Shown here in pieces: positions 24,960-38,440 of a DNA stretch of 64,000 bases. Origin of the DNA: Formicarius rufipectus (lineage: Eukaryota; Chordata; Aves; Passeriformes; Formicariidae); contig VXAU01003525.1 in assembly GCA_013399695.1 (NCBI GenBank), forward strand, positions 412,684 through 476,683. The letters run 5' to 3'. The translations under genes were made by a program, and so were the position numbers. Positions within the stretch are counted from its first letter, which is position 1; each line of letters opens with the position of its first letter. A model generated the notes under the pieces. It saw only the letters and a program-made list of their open reading frames with translations, ran no database searches and had not been told where the DNA came from.

Positions 24960-25277
24960 TGTGTAACTGGTGATTTTTTTATGTGTTACCTCTCTACAAT
25001 TACATACATTTCTTGCTGGTCTTATCCTGTCCTGCCTTGCCCTACCCCATATCCTCCAGCATTCCCTTTGTTCTTCAATAACCTTGGTAGAGCCTCTCTT
25101 ACTTTCAGGTGCACTTCATCTGCCAGATAAGACACTCAATTTCTGCCTTTGATAAAAAGTTCCTGTCTAAAAAAAAGCATTTCCTTAAATCATGTCATAT
25201 ATTAATAAAAAACTCTGCCTGAATAGGAATACAATTAGAAGTGCCACACAAACAGTTAATACAATTTTTAATACAGA

Positions 25278-25292
25278 TTTTTTTTTTTTTTT
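25278..25292. repeat. T15 mononucleotide run
   Basis: Uninterrupted T run, then AAAAAG. Confidence 0.85.
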
Positions 25293-26839
25293 AAAAAGTG
25301 AGATCAAATCCTATGATATCTGTGAGTATGTCAGGATCTGCCTAGATTGTAGAGCAAGGGTGCCCCACGGCAAGTGTTTCATACTGGGCACCCCCAGTGC
25401 AGATCCCTGGTGGATGTCACTGCAGATCCTTTCTGGCCTCTATTTCCTTAAGAGGAAACTGGGATTGAGGGAATCTCCTCCCTCCCAGGAGCTGCAGGGA
25501 CTGGGTTTGCACCTCACCCAGGGCACTGGATGTGCTGCAGACTCCCATGATGGCCAGATGGATTAAATGTAAAATATCAACCTACAACATTTTTTTAACT
25601 GTATAAAGGAAATATTAGTTCTGAACAAATAGCAAATGTATGTATTAAGTAGAATAGAACGATTGAAAAAGCTTTAGAAACCCTTACAAGCCCTTGGCAT
25701 TGGTTCAGGCTGTGTATTCAACTAGATATTGGAAATCTTCCCCAAAAAGAGAACACTGTGCAAAAGCTGGTGAAGTTTCCTTTTCTTAGCTGCAAGTGTA
25801 TGGTTTTAATTTTTTTTCAAGCTATCAGACAATAACAGATGCACAAAGCTTTCCCTGTGACCCCCTCCCTCTCACATACAGACACAGCACCCAAATCAGA
25901 TCCAAACCAGATAGTGTGGGCAGAACAATGGGAAGCAGCCAGCATCTGCTGCTGTACAACAAAACACAAAAGAAAAGGGTAAAAAAGAAAAATCACACAG
26001 TAAAGTGGTCAAGTAACTGTCTCCTTGTCTCCTTCTCTCCTCCATCTTTTTTTATGTTGGTAACTGGATTGAAATCCAGAACTCAAAGCAGGTCTTTGGG
26101 ATGTGGAGCCAGGGCAGGAGGGGAAAGAGAACACCTCCACTTTCCTAAGACCAGGATCACACAAGTCATTTGGTGAGAGTAGCTGGATAATGGAGGTCTG
26201 TACAAGCCTAAACTCCCTAAAATAAAGAGGAACATCTGATGCCATCCATGGACTTTGATTCCACCTAAGCAAGGTTCTTTGCTATTCTGTATCAACAGCA
26301 TTCATTATTTTTTTACTTCAGAATTATCAGGCAGTGAGTCACAGAGTGAAAATAAATGTGATGTGATTTATGTGACCCATCTTGTATAGGCAGTAATAAA
26401 AAAGGTGCAAACAATGTATTATTGCTGCCATTCCTACTGGCATATTGTTAAGAACAATGAAGAATTCACCAGATTCCTCCATCACACCCCAATGCAACAT
26501 CTTTGTCTGAAAACACATCAATTGTGAAAGTATTTGAAACAAGTGCGCCCAGGAAAGGTTCATGGATTATGTGCCCCTAAGGTCAACTTTAGGTCTACTT
26601 TTTTGTCTTGTATGTTTTCCCTATGTATCAAAAAAAAAAATAAATATTCCACAAAACACCCCACAAAAAAAGCAGTTTCAGTGAGAAATCAAACGCAGCT
26701 TTTGAAAACTCAGAAGTCAAACTGAGATGAAATGCTTCACACCACACAATACATGAGATTTGTCCTGCCAGCATAAGTATGTGAGGAACCAGCCATGTGC
26801 TCTACCCTTTTTATTCCTCTTAGCTGTGTAAACTACTCA

Positions 26840-27090
26840 AAACTGGAGGGCACATGTCACTTACACTGACATGCAAATCATTACTGCTTTGTCTGCCAGG
26901 AAATGTGTGTAAACCAATGCTGAGGCCAGGTTCATTATATTGACATTTTTACCAACGAGTAAATTGAAAGGTTACATTGTTGACATACCAGATGTTATGC
27001 AAACTGCTTTTCAAACCATGGTTTCCATACATCTCTATAAATAAATAAATTAGATGCTTACAAATGGTGTGTGAATCAATATATGGTAAA
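26840..27090. promoter_or_regulatory. Candidate conserved non-coding element
   Basis: Repeat-poor AT-rich stretch with ATGCAAAT (26871-26878) followed by CATTA, an ACCATGGTTTCC segment near 27015-27026 and an ATAA run at 27036-27052. Judged by motif content only. Confidence 0.2.
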
Positions 27091-28049
27091 TCACCCATTT
27101 ATATACACATAGCAAAAACTACTGTGTGTAAACCCCATATTTCACACAGTGTCAAAACCTCCTTTTCCACCCAGTACTTTTCATTTTCCTGAAAATAGCT
27201 GTCATCTATGTAAATGTTTTCCCTCCAGACCAACTGTTCTTCATGGTAAGAACAGTACACGGAAACCGGGGTGCCTGAATTAGCACATGGTGTTATCAAT
27301 GGGAATTAAGAATTCAAGTGAGAGTTAGGCTATGACACAGCTTTAAAGAGTTGAATTTCTGTGTCTGAAAGAGTAGATTTGCATGTGCTAACTTCAGGTA
27401 CATTCAATTCTTTAATATGGATTTGCTCCAGTTTGGATTTAGCCTCAGGGTATTTTGACCCCCTCCTTCTGCATTTTTTTCCTCCTTGAAACAAAACAAC
27501 AAAAATAAAGCAAAATGCTGTTTGTCCAATCAGCTACTTATTTGAGACTGGTTCTCCCTTCTTGGAGATGCAAATCAGGACTGAGCTTGCAAATACAGTC
27601 TCTTTGAAGTACATGTTGTCCAGGGTGAAATCATAAGGGTTATTAACGTCATTTTAAAATTGTGCTGCACTCTCTCAGTCTCGGGACTAAAACCAAGGGG
27701 GGCTGACTCCAGTCTTGCTTAGAAAGGCCTTCATGTATCTCAGGCTCCTTTACTGCAGGAGAGAAAATGTTGTTTGGTCCTTGTTCATCAATGTCTCCCA
27801 CTGCCATCATTATTTCTCCAGAAGTCCCTTGCAGTGTCTGTGATTTCTTGCCATGCCCAGTTCACAAAGTATTAATTTATTCTGGTGTAAATGGGAGCAA
27901 AACAGATTAATTTCTTAAATCTCCAGTTGCAGAGAAACAAGATTTCTTGGAATGATGGTGATGCCTTCTGTCAGTTGCCCCATCCCCTAATCAAAGAAAT
28001 GTCATAACAAATCAGGACCTCATATATATTCAACATGCTGACACAGAAT

Positions 28050-28097
28050 GGTTTCAATACACTCCAAAAGGCTCCTCCAAGCCTTTTGGAAGAAACC
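28050..28097. other. Imperfect inverted repeat (hairpin)
   Basis: The inner arms TCCAAAAGGCT (28063-28073) and AGCCTTTTGGA (28080-28090) are perfectly complementary over 11 bp around a 6-base loop. The outer arms GGTTTC (28050-28055) and GAAACC (28092-28097) pair again across an asymmetric bulge of 7 bases against 1. The 17 pairs with a large bulge are shorter and less regular than a typical microRNA precursor, so this is recorded as a structure only. Confidence 0.5.
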
Positions 28098-28349
28098 TTG
28101 ATCAATGCAGACCCTTCTCAACCAGCTGTGACACAGGACTGTGTCTTTCCCACTTTATAATTCTTTGCTGAGTGCTCATACTGAAATTGTTTCATAACCA
28201 CATGAATTTGGAGTTTTCATTTCACCCTTGGAAGAAATGTAGAGTTTGGCACGCTGACAAGTATAACAGTGTGTAAAAGCACAATTAACTTATGCTCCCA
28301 CCCCATTTTTTTACATTTCCAAGGAAGCCCTGAGATTTCAGAGTGATTG

Positions 28350-28570
28350 TTTTCACTTCAGAGCCAGCAGCGCACGATCCCTTCACTTCATCAACAGGGC
28401 TGTGCAAAGCCGACGCGCTCGGTCGCCGGCACGAGCTCCCGTCCCACCGCTGGGCGAGAGAGCTCACAGCACATCTCACTCCTTCCCCCAGCCACAGACT
28501 TCCTAACGGGGGCAAATGCCAATTAAAAGGGCCAAGTGGGGTCAAACACAGCACTGACAGTCTTAAATAG
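28350..28570. promoter_or_regulatory. Short CpG-retaining stretch
   Basis: CpGs cluster near 28371-28450 (for example GCCGACGCGCTCGGTCGCCG near 28409-28428), in contrast to the CpG-poor surroundings. It is too short to call a CpG island and no start-site motifs were seen. It could be a distal regulatory element or a weak promoter of a non-coding transcript. Confidence 0.25.
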
Positions 28571-30139
28571 GACCAACTTTTCATTTCAAAATGTGGATTT
28601 GCCCATACATAAACAAGCAACACCTTAGAGATTGAGGATCATCAAAGGTTTTCAATATGTGGAAGTTAGAAAGTGGTGAGGTTATCTGCTTGCCAAGTGT
28701 TTTGAGAGCTTGAATTCTTGATTCACCTTGGTCAAAGAAAGACAACTGAAAAGAGTTTCAGAGTGCTAAGAAAAGAGTTCAGCTGTGTTAAGAACCTAAC
28801 ACTATAAATGTTTATGGACTTTGGTATCTACCTGCTTTCCAAAGACAGCCTGGGAGAGCAAAAGGAACTGTAAATGTTTGCAGAATGTGGCCTCTTCTCT
28901 CTGACTATGACAGGCCTGTGACTGAGACAGAGCAGTGTGTGAAAATGGAGGTTATTGAGTCAAAATACTTCTTAATTAGTTTTAGGCTGCTGAAGGAGAA
29001 AGGCTGGAGTTCCCTGCATTGTATCAGATCATTGCCTTGAACTCTGTCCTCTGAGGACTTCAGTTTGCTTCCACTTCCCCAAGATCTCTAAGTGACACCA
29101 CGTAGAGTATCTCCTTTGCATTTCTTCCTGATCAGTGTAGACCCTCAAACCCCTCCATTGATCTTCCAAAACACCTTGGCAATTGCCTGTTTTCCTTTCA
29201 GTCACCCTTGTATTGACCTTTCTTTGGCAACAACATGTAGATATCTCCCTAGCAAGTGGTGCTAACACAGATCAGAGGGGCTTTCAGATTTAATCCCTTT
29301 AATAATCACCTTAATCATCTCAAGTTAAAAAAAAAATCCCTCCAGAGTTCATCTGCCTTAAATTCTCTTCAAGTTTGTTTAAGATAGCCACCATGTTTGC
29401 CACTTCTAAGGGAAAACAGTATAAAACCAAGAGACCGTCACTGTAGAACCACCATCCCTTGGATCACAGATGGGAGTGAGGCACCAGCCAGGTATCACAT
29501 TTCCAGCAGCACTCGAGAGCCTCTCACAACACTCTGCCTTTACCACCAAGACCATGCAGACACTCTGCCAGACACAATCATCTGTGTCCAACCTGGCAGC
29601 TTCTAAACCATCCTATGCACGTGGTCTGAAGAGTCTGGCTGTTTGAAGAGGACCAGGCAGCTGCAGCAATGGATGAAACTGCACCTAAAAGCAGAACAAA
29701 ATGCCACCAAAGCCTTCGCTTGCTGGCTTTAACAAGCCCATGCCCAGATCTATGCACAGCTTTTAAACTCTGTTTAAATACATAGATAAATAAATAAAAG
29801 TATCCTGCCACTCCTAATGGTTGCGAGAGTCACAAATTAAAAGCAAAACACACAAATAGTCACGGGAAGGGCAAAGGAGATGGGGTATGTTTTATATTGT
29901 GAGGCTTTGCTCTGTGGATTCTGATTATTTTTTTTCAATTGATTGTTCCTTTTTAATGGAGTTCTAATGAAACACCCTTAAGCTCTGCAGTGGTTTGCAT
30001 CTATGGCTAGCAAGCCAAATACCAGTATGCTTTGTTGTGCAAGTAGTATTAGAGATAAGAGAGGGCAGGATCATGCCCTGGTTTTACAAGGCTGTAAGAG
30101 GCACTTAGGGGCCATACAGTCTCCTGCTTGGCTGCCTAA

Positions 30140-30250
30140 AGCCTTCTCTGGTCATTAAATAATGTGAAAGGCTTATAATAACAGCTGGCGACTAATCTAT
30201 TCCCTTTGTACAAATGTTTTACATTTGTCACTATAACCACTGCAGAGACA
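30140..30250. promoter_or_regulatory. Candidate conserved non-coding element with small palindrome
   Basis: Repeat-free stretch containing CATTAAATAATG near 30154-30165 (a palindrome-like homeodomain/MEF2-type site) and an 8-bp inverted repeat, ACAAATGT (30210-30217) and ACATTTGT (30221-30228), with a 3-base spacer. Motif-based inference only. Confidence 0.2.
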
Positions 30251-33200
30251 CAGCTCTGCTCTCCTAAAGGTTGAATCTTGCCCAGATTTTTTTTTTTTAT
30301 TTACTCAGAACTGCACCCTAACAAGTCACCACTTGCCAAATACTACCACGTGATGAGATCCTCTGGTAGGTATGAGAAAAAAGATCATAGTCACAGGATC
30401 TTTAGGGTACCATGGTAAGATAAAACATCCTAAGCAAGAAAAGGGAGTGGGAAAGGTGTTAGAGAAGCTCCTTCTTCAAACTACTTGGAACCATACTTTG
30501 CAACAGAAGTTTGTCTCAGTCTGGAGATGAAAAATAACCCCAGAGTGCATTGGGAGTTGACATGCACCACAGACACACCACATCTAAAGTTCTCCATGGT
30601 GCAAGTCACAACTGAGGTCTATCAGACACCAACTGCTTTCCAGACACACAGGACCACATTTCCCATATTTCAGTTTCAACAGATCACATACGATGTGCAC
30701 ATGAGAATCACATGTACCAGTCATGTCTTGCTGTTGGTCCAGTGCCACTTCCCATTTATAGAAGAAATAATTTTGCATTCTTGGGCACCCCGGGACATCT
30801 GGGGGTCATCCAAGGCAAATGGCAAGTTATTCCAATGAACTGTTTCTCCAGATGAGTTTGTGGCTTACACAGTGAAGCACAGCCTGACAGCCAGGGTGAA
30901 CCTGGACTTGACCCCAAGTTCCTGGAGAAGAACCAGCAGCCTCCTTGTTCTAAAAAATCTTTAATTGTTCACCTTCCACACTTTGTGGTCATTCATCTCT
31001 TTCATACTGGTCTACTTCCAAGTAAAAGGTCCAGGCATTCACCTTTCCTCCACCACTGTAACTGCACTTCTCCCTTTGCCAGAAGGAGCAGCAGATGAAT
31101 ATTTGTTCTGAGAGTGGGAAGGACTTTGTTTCTTTGGGAAAGAGAGGGCAGAGACCTTTTTCCATTGTATGTAGATCTGTACAGAGAGCACCTGAGCAGT
31201 ACACACCCTCTTTGGCCAACTCTACCTAAGACAAAACTATCCTGTGCAGGAATATGAAACACACACTGTCCTATGCAATTCAGAGGTCACAGATTCCCCT
31301 TTTCCTCACACTGTTTGCCTTTCTGGCAGCAGTATGGACAGCTTTACATTATAATCCCTTAGAGAGTCAAAAGTTCTAAGCAACAGAGATGATGAAACCT
31401 TTCTTCTACTTGTACAGGTCAACTGAGGACCAAAAATATTACAGCCCTTTTCTTAATGAAGCCAAATACTGTCTCTGGTAGTGTCTTAGTTTATTCAGGA
31501 AGGGAGAAGAGACAAGGCTAATGCCTAGAACTGCTTGAAGTGTTGCAGCAAAGATTTCACCAATATCTTCTTTCTGATCAACCAAAATGTTCCTCAGCTC
31601 TTTGCTAGTTGCTGCAAAAATCTAGTGGTTTAAAATGCCCTTCTCAAACTATAAAACTAGTGCAAAAACATTCAAATGTTTAGTTTTCAAGTTTTCAAAA
31701 GGAAATATCTGAATTTTTCATGAATAATTTTAAACTTAGTGAGTTTTTTTATTTAAAGCTAAAAAAAGTTAAATTAACAATACGAATTAAATGAACAAAA
31801 TTAAATTTCTCACTTGGCTCAAGAAGAAAAGTTGACAGCTTTTCAGTTCACACACTTTGTAAAGACAGATTGTTTTGAATACACTCAAAAGTTCTTCACA
31901 AATATTTTCCTGTGTGTTTTCAGAGTTGTCAGAACACAAAAATAGCCCATTATTCACATAGCTGTGCCAGTAAGTTCCATGACTGTGAAGACTCATGTGG
32001 CCTCCAACAGCTGTATTCCATCTAATTCTCCTACTTTAGCTTTGGTTTGCTATTGGTTTGGCAACCCTGAAGGTACAGAATATCTTGTGGATATCGTTAG
32101 GCACGAGAACACAGGTAGAATTTAGTCTGCCTGAAACCAGACCTGAATTTATGGACATTTTCCATCTCCTGCTGGTCTTCGAGGAATGGTGCCACTCTAA
32201 CCTACCTCCTTCTCCCCCCTGTCTGGGATTGTGTTCCAATGGCACCCTTGGGCTCTGCAAATGGCACTGGCATCCAGATCTGTAGCACAGTGGTGCCAAG
32301 GAATGAGGCAGGACTGGCATCAGGTGAAGGGAAGGAGAAGCGTGCCAAGGAAAAAGAAACCTGGGAGGGATGAGTCAACCAAATTCTCAGAAAGCAAGTG
32401 ATGAGATGGGATGGGAGATGCTCTGGTGACAAAAGGAGATATGACTCACAGGAGAGTCACATGAAATATAAATGTGTTGCCCAATGTTCTCTGCCCTGTC
32501 CTCACAGAGGTATCACCAGGAAGAAACTCTGCTAGATGTGTGTGGTCACCTCTTCCCTGAAATTCATCAGGCACTGAAAGAGGAAGTAAACAGGGCTCAG
32601 CAAAATTTCAACTTTCTCATAAACCGTCCATAATGTTGCATTTTTAAATCCAGGCTCAGCTGTGGAGCTTTCTTTTGTTTCTTACATTCAAGACCCATTA
32701 TCATCATCATTTGGTCCCAAATCAAGAGCTCCTTTGGAATAAATCTCAGAGTGTCGGAGCAATGAATGCCAAATCACACTCTGTCCAAGGAGCTTAATAT
32801 TGAAACGTAGGACAAGAGAGAGATGGAGACAAACAAACAAGAAATCAAAGAGTTCTATGGGCTAACTGTGATAAGCAGGAGTCCCAGCACATCGTGTTTC
32901 CTGGCATTGCCAGCTCCTTCTGTAGGCATTGTGGCAGCGGAAAACTTTATTCTCTTGGTCCAAAAATAACCTATATTTTGAATATTTTGTTATAAATCTG
33001 GTCTGATCAGACACATGATCTCTGGAATGAGAATGAACATAGGCTGTCTTTACAGACAAATAACTCACTGAATGTTTATTTTTGAGGTGTTTTCCCCAAA
33101 CAATTTTATAATCTACACAGTATTTAATTGCCTGCTTTAAATAAAATTGCATTCCTGCTATGCCTTAGTCCCACCATCAAAGCACATTTCCTGGATAATT

Positions 33201-33927
33201 GAGGCATTTTTATAAAAAAAAAGATTTTACAACTAGTAGTGGACGTGATCTTGTAACTGTTTCTGAGCTTCCAGGGATCAGCTCTGTGCTGTACCTACTG
33301 CCTGAGGAAGCAAAGTTCCTTCTTACATGAAAACAGGTTGAATCAAAGATGTCACCAAAGAACCATGAGATTATTTCTAAAATACTCCAGCTGAAACTAA
33401 ACTTGGTGGAAATGCTACAACTCGTATCAGTAGAGACAAGCCCTAAGTGTAGCACACGGAGTTTTAGAAGGTGGATGTCTTGGCATATTTTATTTACATG
33501 GCAGAAATATGAGCATTCATATGCAAGGTCCAGTTTGAAGGAAGGCTCTGTCTCCCTTTGAATCAGCCCTAGAAGTTGTTCTGTCCCCATCCACAGGAAG
33601 GACTGAGAGTGCAGCCACAAAGCAAGAGGTGAGTTTGATCTTTTCACTGCCTTCCTCATCCAAGGAAAGAGTGGAATTACAGGGAGGAAATGAGGCTCAG
33701 CCTGCTGGCAAGAGCACCTCAGGCTGTGGGGCATGGGAGACAGAAGGCAAAAAGGGCTCCTGAGGTTAAATGGCCACCAGCAAATTACTGGCCTCCCTCA
33801 CTCTGGAGGAAGAAGGGAGGGGCGAGATTCCAAGGAATACCAGAATTCCTGCCCGAATTAGCAAAGGGATGTTGCAGTTTAGATGTTCCCTACTGAGCTG
33901 GGCAGTGCCTGTGGGCATAACCTACAG

Positions 33928-34039
33928 TGCACTCAGGCACATGGCGGGATTCTTGGGGCTGTCCTGGGCAGGGCTGGGAGTTGGACTTGGGTGATCCTCG
34001 TGGGTCCCTTCCAACTCAGGATATTCTACAATTCTCTGA
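33928..34039 (+). mobile_element. CR1 LINE, 5'-truncated 3' end
   Basis: 'gcactcaggcacatggcggg', 'ttcttggggctgtcctgggc', 'agggctgggagttggacttg' and 'gatcctcgtgggtcccttcc', then 'aactcaggatattctacaattct', match the CR1 tail class that reads 'ctctcaggcacatggtg...ggtgtcctgtgcagggccaggagttggact'. It is the same class as the copy at the window's right end (63778-64000). Only about 110 bases remain. Confidence 0.9.
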
Positions 34040-34067
34040 TAACCCAGTGCAGAGAAATGCAAAGGCA

Positions 34068-34089
34068 ACTGAAGTTTTTAAACTTCAGT
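34068..34089. repeat. Perfect 10-bp palindrome
   Basis: ACTGAAGTTT (34068-34077) and AAACTTCAGT (34080-34089) are exact reverse complements separated by TT. It begins about 30 bases after the end of a CR1 tail. Confidence 0.85.
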
Positions 34090-36849
34090 CTGCAGACAGT
34101 AATAGATCTGAAAACCTCCTCCTGGCACTGCAGTGAGCAGGGGGCTATTTGCACCAAGGCCAGAAAAGTGGCTCCCACCTATTATGGAGCTCCTCTGTCA
34201 CCACCTCCAGCATGAGAGATTCTTGTTTAATTCTTCACAGACTGTAGCTCAGAACACTAAACCCTTTTTCCTCGAGGTAACTTGTTCAAATCAGGCTCTG
34301 AGTAATGGTGAATTAAAGTATTTACCATCAACCAAAAAGTTGGGTGGCTGAAGTAAGATGCCAGTTCCCTCCAATCAGAGCTCAATTAGGCAGACTTTAA
34401 TAACCCATGTATCTGTGCTGAGAGACCTACCAGCACAGCAACCCAAGTGCAGTGCTGTGCCACCAGCATTGCCTGAAGCAGGCTGAAAAAGGACTGTCTG
34501 ACCACTGCTTCCCTGGGGACCTCCAGGGAAATGAGATGTCTCTTATGAGCTTCTCAATCAGCAGAAATTGGAAGGAAAACAAATAAAACCGTTGGTGGTC
34601 TCAACTGTGTTTCTTGTGGGCAGTCACCCATGTTGCTAAAGCTTTCCTTGTGATGGGCACTAATTGCTCTCCCTTGCCAGAGGTCTTAGTCAAGAAATCA
34701 GAAGTGAAATTACAACAGAGAGCAAAGGTCAGGATGACAAAAGCATTTAGGTACCTTGCCCCAAATAAGGAGACTGAACATCCACCAGAACTTATAGGGA
34801 GTGTTGGCCCTTATGTAGGAACCTTGACCCAGACTCCTCTGACCCACAATTTTTGGTTTTTCTACAGAAAAGTATGAAAGACACCCTGAAAATCAGATCA
34901 GAGCTTCTGTGGGACACTCAGTTTTTCTGAAGATGTCCATCTCAAGCATCAATCAGAAATGAAGATCAGCTCTAAAACCTCAGAAAACTGCCCAATCTGA
35001 GATGTCCTGAATCTTGGCCTGCCTATGTACACCCCTCTGCAGAGCAGCCCTGATTGTAGGATATCTCTCACCTCATCCTACTCTCTAAAATACAAGCCTC
35101 TAGTTTAAGTTGGTCTTCCTCATATTCCCTGAGGGGAAACTCTTCTTCATTGACTTGGATGGGTCTTTCATTTCAATTTGAGGCTTTGAGGTTCTTCAAA
35201 ACGTGCTTTCTCCTTCCTCTCCTCTGCATGGTCCATACAACATGAATGAACCTCAGAGCTGTTGCCAGGCTGGAATGGAAGACCTTGAATTTTGAATTTT
35301 GAGATCTTGATTTCCAAATCGAGCATTACTGAGCTGTCAGAGTTACCGGAAGGTATGAGGCTGGAAAAGGTACACACCCTCCCTGCTGTGAGAGTTATGG
35401 AGAAGTATCTAAAGCAGTGTGAAAAAGCAGTTCTGAAACTGCCCATTTTGAAAGAAACTAGATGAACCAGAGGCAGGGATTCTCAAAGACAAATGCTAGT
35501 TCTCTAATGAGAAAGCAGGTCACCGAGTGCTTCCCATGAACAATGGAGTTGTGGTTATGTAAACCTTAGAGGCGCAGCTTCCAATACAAATTGAGCAGTT
35601 TCATTGCTGGTAAGTTCAGCAAAAACGTGCCATTTTCAGTAGAAAATACATTTTTAATTGCATTTCTTATCTCATTTTCATTAATTAACACAGAGCTTTG
35701 TTTATAGAATTGAGATTTTTTTTTTTAAATATTTGTAGAAAATACATTTACCTGCTGAGGCCCACACGTAGATAAGAATAGATCCCAGATATTTCTCTCA
35801 TTAGAGAGATACTCTCAAAACATGAATTTTAAGGAGTTCTCAGTAGTCAGAATCTTGATCTTGAGGGATCATGGGGAGCTTCATGAAAGACATTGTGAAG
35901 TGGTACATACCTGGTGGCAAGAAAGTTGCATTTGGTGTGAGATGGGCCAGCCCTGTCATCACTGCAGCTCTTCCCATCACAGGTATAATCCCAGGTTTTA
36001 TTCCTCTGTGTATTTCCTGCAGGAATATTGTAAGTGGCAAATCTTCAAGCATGCAGTCACACAATGTCAGAAGACATATCAAAGCAGCTACAAAGAAAGA
36101 GAAAACAGATTCAAATGAAACATAGATTAGACATGACAAAACTGGCAATGTACATCTTTTCTTGAAATCAATTTAATACTTCTAAGAAGGAATCTGGTTT
36201 TAGTGGGAATTATTTTCTTATGTGATATTTCGATGCTCAGAAATACCAAATGTTTAAAAAGTCACCATTTCAAAACAAGTGGTGGCGTTTCAGAGGAAAA
36301 TGTTGACATTTTTTCACTTGAGCATCACTGATTCTTGGGGAATATTTTATTCTACAAAAGCTTTCAAAGTCTAATCCAACTCCATAAGATAGGCTCAAAA
36401 GGAAAGCAGAAGGGGAAGGGGGACATTCTTAGAGGAGCAAAAGGGGTTTAGGGTAACAGGAGCAACTTGATGCTGAGTGGGAAGGTGAGTGTGTGCAGTA
36501 ACTGCTCTGATCCTAAATGCAATGTCCAATCCTGTCTCCTTCTTCACTTGAGCTTGGAGCGAGTGTCAGATCCCAGTGTAAACTTTCCCATCTGTGTTAT
36601 TCTATTAACTGAAAGGGAAAGGGATTAGCATGTGTACTTGTCACATCTCCTGACCTGCTGCAGACTGAGAGCGAAGGTAATGTTAAAGCAAACAGCATTC
36701 TTCTCTCTGTGCCAGGATAAGCAGGGCACGGGGTGGGGGGGGAGTGTCTTGTGAATAGGAAAGAAAGCCAGACCACGTAAAACAAAGTATGCACCCTGTG
36801 CAAAAATAAATCTTGGAAGCTGAGGATTTCCAAAGGGTATACCTTAAAC

Positions 36850-36874
36850 GGGGGGGGGAGAGAGGGAGAGAGAA
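36850..36874. repeat. G-run and GA-rich low-complexity tract
   Basis: A run of G followed by alternating AG/GA sequence. Confidence 0.75.
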
Positions 36875-38423
36875 AACATTTGAGAGGAAAGTTCCCCTCC
36901 CTGCCAAGCACCAGATGGAGGACCTTCCCACGGAAATAGCTGCAGAAGACAGATCACTGACAGAAACCTCTGCCAAGAGAAGGGGGTCCCACTCCCTGTG
37001 CTGGTAAGAGCTTGGTGGACAAGAACATAATACTCTGATTAAAACTCCTGCTCCAGAGAAGGGGAATGGAGTGTGGCACAACACCCCAACACAACAAAGT
37101 GTGGCTCATACCCCTCAAAGGAGCACACCTTTTGGAAGGATGACATGATTTGGGCCTGCATTCCTTCCTTTCATACAGATTCTGCTTCCCTCCTCACTGT
37201 AAGTTTGGAGAGCGCATGTGCACACAGAGACAAGTCTAATGGCAGCAATAATCTGCTTTGCCTCTCTCTTCCCTTGCATTTTATTTCCACAAGGCCTTTG
37301 CTGTGATTGGGACAAAATGAAGTGTTGGATGCTGACACTGATAGAGAATCCATTTGGGGATAGAGGGTTTAATGAAGCTAGGCACCAAAAATCTCTTTCT
37401 CAAATGTTTCAGTTAACTTGGTACTAAATTATTCATAGAAGAAGAAATTGAGGGCTTTCTACTCCTGTGTTTTCCTAGATGTTTCTGATTCCTTTGTAAA
37501 GGTCCATAGGAGTGTATGCACTTTGTGAAAGTAGAAAAAAAATTCAGCATCTCCAGGAAGAACCAATCAATTCAGCAAAGAGACAAAAGGCAATAGACTA
37601 TTGCTACCACAGAGAGCCAAAGGAATGGGACAGGATGACCTGGGGACAGTGTGTTCCAGAAATAGGCTCTTCCAAGAAGGCTGAGCAGGGCCACTCTAAT
37701 GTTCCCAACATTTGAATGAGAGCCTTTATATTACTGTTATGTCCAAAGCTAGAGCAACTGATGTCAATAGAGTAGACAATTAATATAAAATATTAACCAC
37801 AATTAAAGCCCATTTCCACTTCTGGATTGTTTTCCCTCCTCAGCGTGTAAGAACATCAGCAAATTAGATTGAGTCCAGCAGTGTACTTCATGATGGCAAA
37901 ACACTCAAGGAAAGAAGAGGGAGGTGACTTTCTTCACTGAAGAAGAGAAAGGTTAGAGAAGGGAATCTAGCTGGTGCCTTCCACTACTGATAGGTGGCTA
38001 GACAGAAGATGGAGTTCAACTTTTCTCAGATACACCCAGTGAAAAGATGGAAGGCAATGATCATGATTCGCAACAAGACAAATCCCTACTTCATTAAAAA
38101 ACAAATCAAAAGGAGGACAGTTAAGTTCCAGAGCAGGTTGCACAAAAAGACGGTAAAACACCTAACCTTGCAGATTTTAGAAACTTGACAGAACATGGCC
38201 CTGAGAAACTTTCTCTGCCTTTGAAGCAGGTCTTCTTTTAAGCAGGGGCCAGATGATCTACAAATGCCAGTTTCAATCTGAACTAGTCCTGACTCTGAGA
38301 GTACCAATTATATTTTTTGCAGTGATATAGACAATCGCTTTCCAAAATCCCCATCTCCTACCACAATCCCAATGTCCTCCTCTAAATGAAAACTTTTCCT
38401 TTCACTCCTACAAACCAGGACAG

Positions 38424-38440
38424 AAAAAAAAAAAAAAAAA
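38424..38440. repeat. A17 mononucleotide run
   Basis: Uninterrupted A run after GGACAG. No retroposon body recognised upstream. Confidence 0.85.

Larger units (their letters stand above)
24960..33927. other. Unique non-coding DNA with simple repeats and scattered regulatory-looking blocks
   Basis: No gene or transposon recognised. Contents are a T15 run at 25278-25292, an ATAA run near 27036-27052, candidate regulatory stretches at 26840-27090, 28350-28570 and 30140-30250, a hairpin at 28050-28097, and T-runs near 30289. The 174-codon minus-strand frame at 33210-33734 has no recognisable domain. Confidence 0.55.

Noticed and set aside
33210..33734. 174-codon minus-strand ORF
   Set aside because: No domain, no splice or promoter context, and an opposing frame at 33349-33561. 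Judged chance.
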